This document shows positions 37,101 to 50,900 of a stretch of 64,000 nucleotides of DNA, piece by piece (the first letter of the stretch is position 1; each line of letters starts with the position of its first letter). Both the position numbers and the translations under genes were made by a program. Origin of the DNA: Tubulanus polymorphus (Eukaryota > Nemertea > Palaeonemertea > Tubulaniformes > Tubulanidae); the NCBI RefSeq assembly GCF_964204645.1, contig NC_134028.1, positions 3,012,501 through 3,076,500 of the forward strand, written 5' to 3'. A model generated the notes under the pieces. It did not search any database and had not been told where the DNA came from. It worked only from the letters and a program-made list of their open reading frames with translations.

Positions 37101-40100
37101 AGTGCAGAAAATGTTTTGTTAATTAGATGCAAAAAGGAGCAATTTCACAAATTCAGCATATTTGGGGTGAAAAAAATGCTTCTTTTTCGTATAGCGTTAT
37201 AAGCTAAGTTTATGCATATTTTGAATGAAAACAAATAAAAAAATGTTACTAATGAGTGAATCTTTTGAAAATGATGCTCAAATTTTCTTAAATTTTCATC
37301 TGGGTAGACAAGTGGGGAATGAACTTATTACGGGCCTGCATTTGAAAGTTGCTGAATAATATCTCACGATCTCTGTGTATAGGTTTATCTGTTTTATGTG
37401 AAACGTTTCTCATCAATAATTGAAGGAATCTTTCTCACGTCGTTTCGAGAAGATATCCGAATGAAATATTCATTCTCCTCTTAGAGTTCGCTTGAAGCGT
37501 TCTCAGAGGTGATACAACAAACAATGCATGAAAATTCAGACAGACCTTTTACTTTAGCTGTCAAATTAGAATTATCCGATGAATTTTCTATCGATGAAGT
37601 CAGAATTCGAAATAGCTGAGATTCTATGTATAAAATTGGCAGTTTCTTCTAATTGTTTTGCGGTGATTTACTGAACTGTAGCAGTAAACAACCGTGTACT
37701 AACATTAATAACTCAGCATCCTGGAAAAAATATAAACAAAGTTATGTAATTATGTAGTATAGTAAAGAGATGTTTAGTGCAAAATACCGAAATAGACTTT
37801 CTGAGAGTTCTGATAAAAGAATGTATTTTTCATATTGATTATCAGGTTGATTTGAATATCTGTGTTCTAGATATCTTGATGAAGTGTTGAGTAGGTCTTC
37901 CTTCGAGAAAAGTGGATGCGTTTATCGCGATTTAGATAATATTCGGATATGAATTGTATACGACTGGTTGAGTAGAGAGATATGTACGTGAAATTGAGAG
38001 GAAATGAAAAAAGTGTGATGGTAGTTTTTTTTTGTTTGAATAACGCATGCGTCGAGGTTTTCGAGCGGCTATAGAAAAAACCCGAACCGGGGTAAATACG
38101 ATATCTACACGTTTGACTCATACTAGCCTACATACACATTCCTCAACTCGATGCATCGCGGAAAATAAGAAAATACAATCTTCTACGGCGGCTTCTCGCT
38201 CTGTGAGAAAATTCGATTTGATTAACATAGTTCATTTTGCCGCATGCGTTTTGCCTATACGGCGATAATCAAGCCGATTTACTTTCATCGGCGTGTTTCT
38301 TGAGGTATAGTCTATCTGCATTAATTTCCTACCAAATTCGGCGTTCTGTATTCCAGACGAGTACGCGAAGAAAATGTTCAATTTCCCTTCGTATTCACCA
38401 ACAAACATCTCTCCCTTTTTTCCTCTCTCTCTCTCTTTCTCTCTCTCGATCGGCGGATCTTTCCTGAGGTATCATTGCATTCATCAGCGCAGAAAGCAAT
38501 CTTTTTTATTACTGTCAGATCGGGGCTTTCCAATTATGATTTGTTTTCAGGATATTATGGACATCAGAAAATGTAAAGTTTAATGAAATGATCAAATTTC
38601 AGTTTGCGTTCGATCGATCGATCGATTGTTTGAAGAACGTTTTCAATATTATTTTACAGCTAATGCAATACCAGTCGGAATAGCTGTAGCGAGGAAAAGA
38701 GAAAACCAATCAAAACAACAGCAGAAGTCAGGGGGTAAATATTTTTCTATCTATATCAAACCGAACGTGTTGGTTTAAAGTAAGAATTGTTGGAAACTCG
38801 TCGATGGTAAAAGCTTCTTGTGCATTAGATTATTAGAGGCAGTTATGAAAAAGTGACAATTTTCTATCAGATAAACGTTCAATAATTTAAAACTGCGACT
38901 TCAATGTTCAATCTCATTAGTTTCGAAAGTCAATTAACCGAAGCAAGTTCAAAATCTATAATTCTCCAATAAAAGATTGATTAATCATTGACGACAAGAA
39001 AAATGTTTAGAATCTCGATTCCACGATTAGAAACCTGTCTAATGGTGATTTAATCTCTTCGAAATCAGCTTTATAATCGTAATATTCCGGAGCCGGATTT
39101 AAATTCCATTCGACATGTTGTTACAATATCATCGATCAAAACACACGATAAAATGAATCGAATGTTTTATTCCTCGTTTCGTTCGTACAGTAGGCTCGAC
39201 GACGACGCAAATAGGTGCAACGCAAAACAGTCGCAAGGATAGGGAAGAGTTCCTCAGACAACAGAAAGAACTCCTATCGCCACAAAACAAACCGACCCAA
39301 TGTCATAGGCCTGAACTCACCTCAAATCTGATAGTTACAGGTAAAAATTCAGTAAATTCTATACGAACACAAAGCCTTTCTAATATCCTAATTTTAAATG
39401 CTAATTTAGTTTGGAATGAACTGACTGTATAGTCCATGGAGCCTAGAGCTCGTATAATGCCAAGAGGTTAATGAAATTGGAGAGATTATTGAAGGGTTAA
39501 TGAATATATCGCTGGCTGTCGGGTCTTGTACGCGCTGGTTCAACTATTTCAACATGTCTTTATGTATCGCATGAATCTTGAGCTCGTTATAAGGAAAAAG
39601 CCTCTCCGAGCAAAAAACCAAATCGATTTCTTTTACCACATGAAAAGATGCACGCCACGAACATCTGTCAGTTTCCTAGCTTCGCGTAGAACATGGCGAT
39701 CTTTATTTTGTCACCATCTGTACCAGGTTGGCTTCAGTTTCACGGTTGAGCTATATAAAATAAACTAATTTTGAAGCTAGAAGTCATCAGTTAATCAGGA
39801 ATAAGACAAAAGAAGGGTGGCTGAAAGCTTAGCTGGATATCGGGGAAAAGTCAGGGAAATTTCTTTTCATTAAGAAAAATCAAGGAATAGTCAGGGGATT
39901 TTGAATAAATCTATAAATCAAGGAAAGGTCAGGGAAATTTGTTGAGATAGCTAGATCGCGCGTAAAATCAAACAGTTTCCGTCTATGTCTTACGTATTTG
40001 ACTGTGTTAATTGATTGAATTCTTAACCGATCAAGTCAGGAAAAACAACGTGCATGTCATGGAATAGTCAGGGAAAAAGTAAGTCCAACAAAAGTAGCCA

Positions 40101-41855
40101 TGCCGGATTGGTTTACGTCGGGGTTTTAGGCATAAAACCTAACTTGCTATTATACTAATAACCATTGGGATCAGATGAAGCCTAATTTACATCCGGTATG
40201 CCTGGAGCAGTTGCAATTTATCAGTTTCCTTTGAATAGGAAGTTAAGGAAATGAAATTATAACCATGGTTTTCGCACTTTCACTTGAGAAACATTGTTAC
40301 TAAGCCAGTGTACATGTATGAACCCGGCTTGGTGCGTCTTGCCTAAATCTATTCAAATATATTTCCTGTACAAAACCTTCAAATAACCCGCTCCTCTTTG
40401 TAATGGCTTTTGAGAGGAGCATTCACGTATTAATGACTTTTATCGGGTTATGAGTGCTAATACACCATCTGCTTACATGTGACAAGGCCGCACCAACTAT
40501 CAGCTAAGTATCAGCCACGATATACGTAGCTTAGTATAAGAGTACATGTATTAACAATTCTAATAGAGACATATTTACCAGAAATGTCATCAGTGAATAT
40601 CTTAAAATCCTACCCACAAGTATATTCGAGTTTCAGCAGCTGTAGATTCTGATGGAGCAGTGCATGGTTATCCGGTACATATTATAAGTTGTTATCAGGC
40701 CCGGATCAGACCTGAGTCAGATTTGGCCCGTGCCTAATTAGATAGTGTGTTCACGCGTAAATCACTCACTCGTTACTAAAATGCGATCAAAATGATGCCG
40801 TGGCAAGTGAGGTGAGTCACTGCCAGAATCAGTTAGCATTCATACGTAATAATCTGACCTGTGCTAAAATTTGACATGGGCCTGGTCCGGGGTTTTTGGT
40901 TGATTCAACTTTGGCCCATTTCAAACAGACACTGACCCATTGGATACTTGTGCGAATGGTTAGCCCGGGCCTCACCTGGCAGGAGCTTTTGGCCCAGGTC
41001 AAGTCAATTGTGTGTTTGCGGTCATCAGCATCTGTAACAAATGCAGGGTGGCGTCTGACCTGGTAAACCTGGGAAACTCAGGGAATCAGAAAAATCTAGG
41101 AAAATATCAGGGAAAACTCACGGAATTTGACAAATTTTGCAATAAAAAAACCCTGGAGTAATTTGGGAATTTGTAAATGGTGGAAATGATATCTAATGAT
41201 CGTATTTCATATTTTTTTAGGTGGTAACAATAACAGTACGACAACATCAGCTGCGAGTATACTCGGCTGGCATGAGACAGACACGCGATCACATCACTTA
41301 GCGCCACCACACCCGCCGTGGCCCATACAGGCCGGTAGCGCCATGGCACCGACGTTTTGGCTCGGACAAGGGCCGTACAGCCTGCCGTCTGCTTTACCCG
41401 TCGATCCTATCTCCATGGCAACGTCGAACGGCTGGAAACTGGCCCAGGATCCATTGACCGGTCAGTTGTACATAATTCCAGCCACGAATCTCGGTAAGAC
41501 ATGATTCAAATTACGGTTCTCATATTGCATTCTTTACTCCTTAGAAATATATTCAGGTAATGACGGAAACCACCATTGGGAATATCGCCTACTCGTGCAT
41601 TATTCATATAGCAACAAGGCGCATCGGTTGTCATATATTCCTAAGTTTTGCGAAAAAAAATTTATGAATTTCTAAATATTTTAACTGGCTATTTACATCA
41701 CAAAAAAATCGCGCTGTTTTTACCGTAGAAAAACAATATTTGGTTTCGTCGAATGTTTCCTGAATGTCGAACGTAAAACCAAATAGCAAAATATCATTTG
41801 TTATTGTAACGTCGATTTGCGACGACCCTAGGAGACTGTTGGTCGTAAAGAGAGC

Positions 41856-41900
<45 letters not shown>

Positions 41901-44900
41901 TCTCTCTCTCTCCCTCATAGGTTGATTTGTAAACCAGTCGCATTTTTCGTAGTGTGTACTACATGCTTTTTGTAAAAAAAAAAACTGATGGAAGCAGTTT
42001 GACAAGCGAATAAAGGGATTGCACTTCAATGGTAGTGAATGAGTCAACAATACTTAAACGCTTCAGTTTAGAATCTATTTTCCTTACTATATATCGATGA
42101 TAATGTGCTCCGCAGAAAAAAAGCGTCGGCAAAAATCATTTTATCTCTATTGTTCGTTCGGAAACTGGTTTATAGAGAATGGAGCGGGGTTGGTCCTCTT
42201 ATTTCGACGGTATTTTCGTAGTCCCCGGCGACCTTCTGATTGTTGGTGAACGCGATAGAAGACTGGTTTCCGGGATATTGTGCTCTCGACGTTAGCTGAC
42301 TGACATGTAGGTCCGATTATCTGGGTATAACTGAGTGCACATTCAGGGGCTAGTAAAAAGAGCGCACAAAAAGCACACATACACCTGTATTACTACATAT
42401 ATATTGCGGTACATGTCATAGATATATATCTCTTGTATGATGAGGGTGAATCGTCTTTCCGAATGGTAAAACTTTCTTCTATCGTAAAAACATCAAAAAC
42501 TATATTCTCGTTATCCTTTTGTGAATATCAACGTCGAACATATAGGAATGTTTTTGTGAAATTATAGGGTGGGCATTGTGAGCGGGAAGATAATGATTTT
42601 CAATAAATAAGTGACAGATTAGGAATGTCACCCGAGGAGGTTGCCACTACTATTCTTTCTGAGAGAATACGTTTATCAAACAAGTCTCCCATCTTATGGT
42701 CAATATGGCTTTATAAAATGACAGATGGGTTTCATTTGTAAATACATCGATGAACGGCTTTGAGATTGTAGTATGCGCCGGGCTGAACGCGACCTCCCAG
42801 ATACAGAGGCAGCTGGAAGCCCGGGTCATGGCCAGAATTCGCTTTCAAGAGCGTAAATTTGAGGAAGGGTGGAGCGAAGTGATACATGAATGGAACGTTG
42901 GAATCTGAAAAGAATTATTAGAATAAAAACAACATTAACTTCATAAGAAATTTCACAGTGTCGGCAACAGCAGCTTTGAGACGAGGCTGATGTATTCCGG
43001 CGTAAAAGGCTCAGAGTAGCGGCAGATTTGTGTAGATCTTTCCATCATCATAAATCCACTTCTGTCTTCAATACGGCACAGTAAATCGCTGAATGAACTG
43101 CGAATGACTCTCCTTCACCCGGAGATGATGCGTCTGCTAAACATGCGTTGGCTTCGCGCCAAATATCTGCGCAAAAACACCACCACCGCCGAGCGAAACA
43201 CAACGTTGCCGGCAGTGTTTTTCAATGTGTCATATGTTTTCGCAAGTATTCTATATAGATATGTTGTCTAACGAAGAAATAACGAAATGTATTTCATCGC
43301 GATGAAACGAGTTTCTACGTTCTATTGATCAATGAATATAATGAATACAGTTATTTGTTGCGTTAAGTCTCATTGTGTTTCTGCATATCCCGGAGGGCAC
43401 ATTTGATTTCTGATTTATTAATTGGTTTTTTTCGCTGAGTTAGATTTATTTCTCGATATATGTAGTCATTCATAATCTGAATTGAAGTTTGTATAGAAAA
43501 ACAACTAAAAAATATTGTTCCCGAGACAAAGCATTCTTTGAGAAAATGCATCTTTTTTTTCAGAGCCAGATATATTTTCTGAGTATATGCAGTGATCAAC
43601 TACTTGTGTTGAATTGATCGACGTTGCATTCAAATTCTATAAAATATACACAAAGCTTTCTTTTAGAAAATGCATCATTTTATTCCGTATGATGCGTGCT
43701 ACTATTTGAAAATCTACAAGGACATTAGAAAAAGACTTGTTTTTCCAAAATATGTACTGCAATATCTAAACGATTTCTATATTGCAGATATGTTGGATCC
43801 GACTCGGATGTGGTCAGGTTACGCGTCGGGATCAACCACTGCCTCCATACAGCCTTTACTCACTGGTCATTCTTCAGCTCAGCTTCAACAAAATCATGAC
43901 CAAAATCGATTATCTGCTAGTCACTCTAATATTCAGGTAATTGTTTCTCTATTTGCCCGTATGCTTAACAAATGATTGAAGTACGATTCCACGTGTTACT
44001 GCAATGAGTTCTTTTTAATTGCGTTCAGCGCTAAGAAGGTCTAGTTCACGAGCTCAATTTGAATGACAAAACATTTAGCTAGTTCGATATCGTGCTTTCA
44101 GATGGCAGCACATTCTTTCCATTAGTATTTCTCGTAAACACGAACATGACAAATGAATACATTGATTGAAGCAGTCGTTCATCAATCTATTTGACAGTAT
44201 AATGATAGTAGAATAGTCAACCTCACACATGGAGAACAATTATATGATACCTGAAGATGATCTCTAGAGTTTGAAACGTTGTGTCATTGGGAAAAACTTG
44301 GGATTTTATTGCAAAATTTACATTTCACATATTGCATTTGCCAAGGGCAACTTTCCTCTGCACTTATTCGCCATTATCAACCAGTAACCATTAAAATGTT
44401 AGTATCCCTATAGTCACCCTTGAAATACTTGGGAAAAACTTGGGAATTTTTAAATCATGTAACTGTGGGAACCATGTTATGTGCTCCATCTTTTATCTTT
44501 GAAATTTGTACTAAGCGGGTTTCAATCATATTTAGTATAATGATGTTAAACAGTTTTGAAGGCAAATTATATTTTCCTCTCTATTTCAGAAACAGAATGA
44601 CGATGGTTCTTCCCTCGTCAAAGTCAGTTCATTTTCGTCCGCTCAAATTGCACCGATTTCGCTGCCGATTACCACGTCTGCTTCGAGCTTATGTTGCGAG
44701 ACGAAAGACAGCGTCGTACCGGCGACAAATCCGTTTTTACCGCGTGGGCTGACGATGGGAACGGGACAAACATATCCATACACATATCCATCGACTCCCA
44801 TACCACTCGTTTACGATCCGAACTACATGCCACCGGTGGCGCCACTTACTCCGGCTATATCGGAGCCGATGATGCAGTCGCGAGGCACGTCTCCGATGGT

Positions 44901-47900
44901 TTTCATGTCGAATATGTCGGATGCGTCGATCGACTCGGCGTCCGAGGACAACGGTCCGTCGTTCTCCGCGATATCAACCGCCGCCGCCGGCGTTTTACAG
45001 TCGACGACTTCCGTGCAGACGTCCGATTTGGAGTCGATGAAAGACTCTTCGAGTCAGTCGTCGGGTGATAATCTGATCGTAGATGTCGATGATGACTCTC
45101 AGACGGAGGAAGAGGAACGACGAGTCGACGAGGAACCGTCTGAGGAGCTGGAAGTGGCGGCCGTGGTCGATTCGACCGAGCCAATGATTTCATCGACGAC
45201 CAGTGATAAATGCGGTGATATTAATGTAGATGTTGTTGATGACGATGTTGACTGTGATCGTGTAGATTCGTCTACTAAGTGTGATCCGGATAGCGACGGT
45301 GATCTGAAAATAGACTGTGATAAATGTAGAGATGATGATGAGGAGGGAGTTGATTTACGAACGATGGAATCGCTAAAGACTGATTCAGAATGTATTCCGT
45401 CGGTCGAATCCGAATCGATTCCGTCTGCTTGTGATACGATTCATAACGATGAATCGGCGGCGAAGTTCGATGAATCCGACGATGCGGTGAACGTTGTTTC
45501 AAATGAATCCGAATCGAAGGAAAATATGTGCGAAGAGACGTGTAAACTGAACGCGGAGAGACCGCAGCGGTCGTTATCGGGTCTCGATGCATTGGTTCAA
45601 GTTATCTCGAATGATTTAGAATCGGAAGAGTTTTGTTCGTCGCGAAGCGTACAGCAGCCGGACGACGATCGTCTCATCGACAATAGCTTTAAAAATCTCG
45701 GTTCAAATTTAGCGTCCGTGTTCAAATACCCCGATAACGTGTTTTCATTGACGTCCGATGATCTTAAGTCGTCATCGGCGAAAATGAATCTGTTGCCCGT
45801 CTGTAATGAATACTCAACGACGAACAGCGGTCTGGATTTACTGAGCGCCCTCGCCGAACAGCGTAGAGATGAACTAATCTCACCTCAGAGTCGTAAATCT
45901 GAGTCTTCGTTATCATCGCTTTGTAGCCCGGATATAAACCGTAATTACGAAGGTTCGTTAGACAAGTGGGATATGTCGTCGTTATCTAGTCCGGGAAGCA
46001 GTAGCGGTGCGAGGACTAGACGTGAAAGTGGTCCAAACAGTCCGTTCAGCCTTTACAGTAAGTTATCAATTACCTTGTGTTTCATTCTACATGCAGAGAA
46101 ACCTGAAATAGGGTGTAGTTACCTAAAGTATAAAACCGATATAAGGATTCTACATTGGATATAAAAATAATGTTTGCAAAAAGGGGACTTATCCAAAATT
46201 TCAGGTGTCCCCCGCTTTGTACGGCCCTGACATGAAAATGACTACAAGAAATTATTAATTTTTTGTTGCAGATGAAATGGATATGACAGAGTTAGAAATG
46301 CGTATGAAACTCGCTGAAATACAACGACGATACAAAGAAAAACAAAAAGAGCTCGCGAAACTTCAACCGAGGAAAGATCGAGAGTAAGTTGAACGATTTC
46401 ACAAATGATACACTTGTTTATGTTCGTGTATATTTTCTCAATGATATTTGAATCGCGGCAATGTAAAAAACCTCAATTGATTTGCTTTTCTTTTTCGCAG
46501 TCATGATAGTAAACGAGGACCAGGCCGACCGAAAAAACGAAAACTATCAAAGCAATCTTCAAAAAGTTCGGACTGGTAAGTGGCAGCATACTGCTAGGAT
46601 GAATTGAGCATTTTTCAATGGTAATCTCTGATTAATCTGTATAAATGGGACATTGATTTTAAAGCTTTTGTTGTTTTTCAGTAAGGAGATGCTTTCTGAT
46701 GGAGATTGTAAGTCACCAAAAATTCTTGAGCCACCACCGCCTAAAAAGAAGAAAACCTCATCCAATAAACCAGAAACAGAAAGTAAAGAGGTAATAAGCG
46801 TTCTTGAGATACTAAGGTATTGAGGGTGAAAAAATCAAAGGTACTAACTAAAAAAACTTGTTTATTGTAGGTGAAATTGAAAGTGTCATCAAAGTCGGTA
46901 AAGAAGAAAGATTTGACAATATCTCAAGTCAGCCCACCAGTAACAACTTGCAAATCTGATAGTCACACCCCTAAACCAGTAGTAGCTGTTGCCACGATAC
47001 AGTCAGCACCTGTGCAAAAACACAAATCTGAGACTGAAGATATTAGGATTGCAACGAAACCAGCAGAGATAAGTGGGTCATGTGAAATATTGAAACCATT
47101 AAAACAAGAAAAGAAGAAAGATGCTGAAAGCGTAATGAAGAAAAAGCAAAAGTTTGAAAATGGTATGCATTAATTTGTTATGATTTCAAGATTCATTTTC
47201 CTGGATAGGAAATAAGAAAGTGTTGAAATTTTGATCTTTTACAGAACCACTTAAACCAAGTGAAAAGTCGGCATCTAAGCAAACTGCGACCACTATCAAA
47301 GTGGAGTCACACGCTCAACAGAAACAACCTTTCATAGTAAAGAAAGAACCAATGTCAGACTCTGACTCTGACTCTGGTATGAATCCATCTTTATCCATTA
47401 GCTTAATCAGTAGAAATCTGTGTTGAATGCTTTACAAAATCGAACATATTTATTCTTTAGAGGACAGCTGGATGACTTTGCAAGAACTGGCTGGTAAAGT
47501 GAAAAGAGAATCTCAAATGCAGATAGACTCAATTAAACAGCAAACTGTTACAGGTATAGACACTAGTGGATTAGGATTGTTGGCTAAATACGCATCAGCT
47601 TCTACTGTCATTGATGCAAAAACAAAACTCAGTGAAAAGAAATCGAACAAGGATATCACAAATGCCCCGGTTAAAAAACGAAAAAAACAAAAAGGTAATT
47701 GATCATTATGTAATTTCTTTGATTATACATAAATAGAATGCATGGAAATTTATCTACTAAATGTGGACTATATGCCTTTGCCTTTATTCTAGATGGTGAA
47801 GCTACTTCAGAAAGTCCAATGTCCAAAAAAAGAAAACCTGGTCGTCCAAAGAAATTGAGCCCTGAAAAGCCATCAGAGACTGGTAAGCAAAAGTGTTACT

Positions 47901-50900
47901 TATTCATTCATTGCATGATAAGAGCTGAAACTGTTTCTCTAACGCATACTGCTAATGATTAATTATAGAAACTATTGTTGCTAAGAAACCGAAGAATATA
48001 GGTCTTCAACTTCAACTGGATCTCGAACGAAAGAAAGAACAACAACAGAACACGGGCGATTCGAAGAAAGATCAAATTAAGATGAAACCCGAGAAGAAAG
48101 ATGATACAAACATAAGTCTAAAGATGAAAGAAAATAAAGCTGCAGAAGTAAACAAAAAAGATGGAGGCAGAGAAATCGATAGGAAGAAACCATCGGTGAA
48201 ACAGGAAACTGAAAAAGTAACCAGTAATCTGAAAGAAATGAAAACAGTAGGAAGTAAACAGGGAAATGTACTTGTGGAGACAACAAAGGACCAAGAAAGA
48301 AATGTTAAGAAACAGAAATCAGAGACTCAGATGGATAAAAAGGAGACTCACAAGAATAAGAAGGAGGTAGAAGAACCAAATGTAAAGAAAGAAAAGTTGG
48401 AGGTGGACACAGAGAACAAGAAGGAAGAACAGATGCCAATAACTAAAAATATGGACAATAAAGAAAAAGATAAGAATAAAACAGCTCTCGTTAAAAAAGA
48501 AACTACAATGACAAAGAACAACGAATCTAAGAAAGAGAGGAATGAAATGGACAAACAAGATAAAGAACGCGAAGCATCAAATAAAGCAATAAGTGAAATG
48601 AGGGTATCCTCATCAACAAATAATGATATTCGTAATGCAGAACTTACTAAACCTCTAAAGGTAAAGATAGTTTCTATTTTATGTCCGTAAAATGTTGTTC
48701 CCTGAAATTGAGGTTTATTTATCACTTCAAATTTACAGATTGAGACTGACAGCCAAAAGTGGTCGCATGAATGGAGCATACGCCGGAGTGAACGCATATT
48801 CCTCAGTGATTCTAGTCCTCAACAATCGCCAAATATGGGTCCGATCTATCGCTCTCCTCCACAACAACATCAACAACCACAGAGCTCATCTCCGCCTACT
48901 CACAATAAATCCTCATCAGTGTCTCCTCCGTCGGACAAGAAATCTCCGCTATTATCGCAGATGCAAACGTTGACCCAGAAGGTAAAGAAGAAGTATTCAA
49001 AAGCGGCGATGAACAAAGGAAAGAAGAAATATGTGAGTGTTATCATAATCTTTGAGAATCTCCCAGTGATTATCAAAAATTGTCACCCGGACCGTTCAAT
49101 GGAGGTGTCCTACTAAATATTTCAGAAACTGCCTGAGAAATTTAAATACAGCGAAATATACACGGACAGCGAACCTGACTCAGATGAAATAGATGAAGAA
49201 GATGAAGACAGTGATAATAAACCATTGACTGCATTTATTGAGAAATCTCGTAAAGCAGGTTAGAAATTCACAATAATCTCCCAATTCAATAATTTAATAT
49301 TTGAAAAATCTTCTGTCTAACTTGGGAATGTATTTTATCTCTTCCAGAGTTGCAATCATGCGTTCTTGACAAGGATGAGTTGAAAGATGGCCTTCGAATT
49401 CTGCTATTCATGGAAGATCTATTTTACGAAGGTGAAGTGAAAGCAATTCAACCTCCTGACATGTAAGTTACAATCTATGCACCCCTGATGTATCCCTGAT
49501 GTTTCGTTGTTTGAAACACATTATGTTGTTGTATATATAGTTATGGTGTTCTGGTTTATGGAGAAAGGGGTAATCGACCACATATTCTACCACAAGAGGA
49601 ACTTTTACGTGAAGCTGTAAGTTCTTCTATTGACCTTTCTTGGGAACAAAAAGCCCTGGACTACATTCTCTTTAATATTGTGAATTTGATATGTATCTAG
49701 GTTTTGGATCTCAAACCAAAAAGTCCCGATGACTTACCAGAAGGTAGACGAATTTGTGCTTATTGGAGTCAACAGTTCAGCTGTCTTTATCCAGGAACAG
49801 TAGCTAAATGTAAGTTGTCCTCACCACTCAAAGAATAGACTCAATCAAACGTCGCTATCAAAATAATAATGGAATTATCTTTATTTCCTATTGCAGCAAG
49901 TCCTAATCCAGATGCAAACAAAAATCTGATAAATGTTGAGTTTGACGATGGTGATTCTGGAAAAATTCCTATGGACCACATTCGAATGTTGCCTCAACAT
50001 TTCCCTCAATGTTGCAGTAAGTAAAAGAATTGATATCAAAAGTGGTATATGTGTATGCCTTCTTGACAAATTTTGATACGTCTTTTGATGATTTGATTTT
50101 TAGCATCCGAGTCAACATTCTTACTAGACCCAGCAAGCAAAAGGAAGAAACGCACTTCATCCGAAGATCTCATGTGTCTCGAAAATAAAGAACGCAAACC
50201 GTCATTGGGCAACACGTTACCTGGGTTCAACCTCGATAAGATCCGCAAGAAATGCAGCACGCTGAAGTACAATAAAGTGGAGAAAAAGGTACGACCTCCG
50301 CAATCATCCGACTCGGACGGCAGCAGTTTCGAAATGAGTAATTTGTGTGAACAGTTGGACAATATTGTATCAAAAGAGCGGAAAAAGAAGAAATACAAGC
50401 GAATAAAAGACATGACAGAGAAGAATTTGTCTGGAAATAAAAATAGATCTTCGGCAATGTTGAAAAAATCACCGTCACACCAGAAACCAATACTCAGTAA
50501 ATCACATTTCAAGAACGGCGCTGATTTCGGTCTGAAAATGAAAAAATCGACGTTGAAAATCGGGCCAGCGAACAATCGTCGAAACGCGAATAATTCTAGT
50601 CGACCGAGTCTGAATTGGGCAAGTTCAGACGACGAGCGATGTTCAGCAGCGACGTCGAGTGAAGAGGAAAGTTCGGACGACGAACAAAACAACAGCCCAA
50701 ATAAACAACAACGACGCAAATCTCCAGCTGCTAAAACACGCAAGTCACCAACTAAAAAAGAGTCTAAATCATCTTCTAAAACTGATGGTACGGCTCTAAT
50801 GTTTCTCCACACAGAATTTCATTCATTTTAGACGATACTCGTGTTTGGTATGTAAGCTATTTTTCATTTCAGTTCTGATTCCGCTGTGCGATATTTGGTC

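Larger units (their letters stand above)
38660..43936 (+). other. TNRC18-like coding exons 6-9 (residues 995-1210)
   Basis: Exons are 38660-38734, 39191-39340, 41221-41493 and 43788-43936. They include the conserved-looking [19 protein letters not shown] (exon 6), a short charged helix [14 protein letters not shown] (exon 7) and the aromatic block [20 protein letters not shown] followed by [18 protein letters not shown] (exon 8). The last reads like a motif under selection in an otherwise low-complexity protein. Exon 9 shifts the phase to 0. Confidence 0.82.

Noticed and set aside
49881-50812. 258-aa minus-strand frame opposite TNRC18-like exon 25
   Set aside because: Shadow of the lysine/serine-rich coding exon on the other strand.
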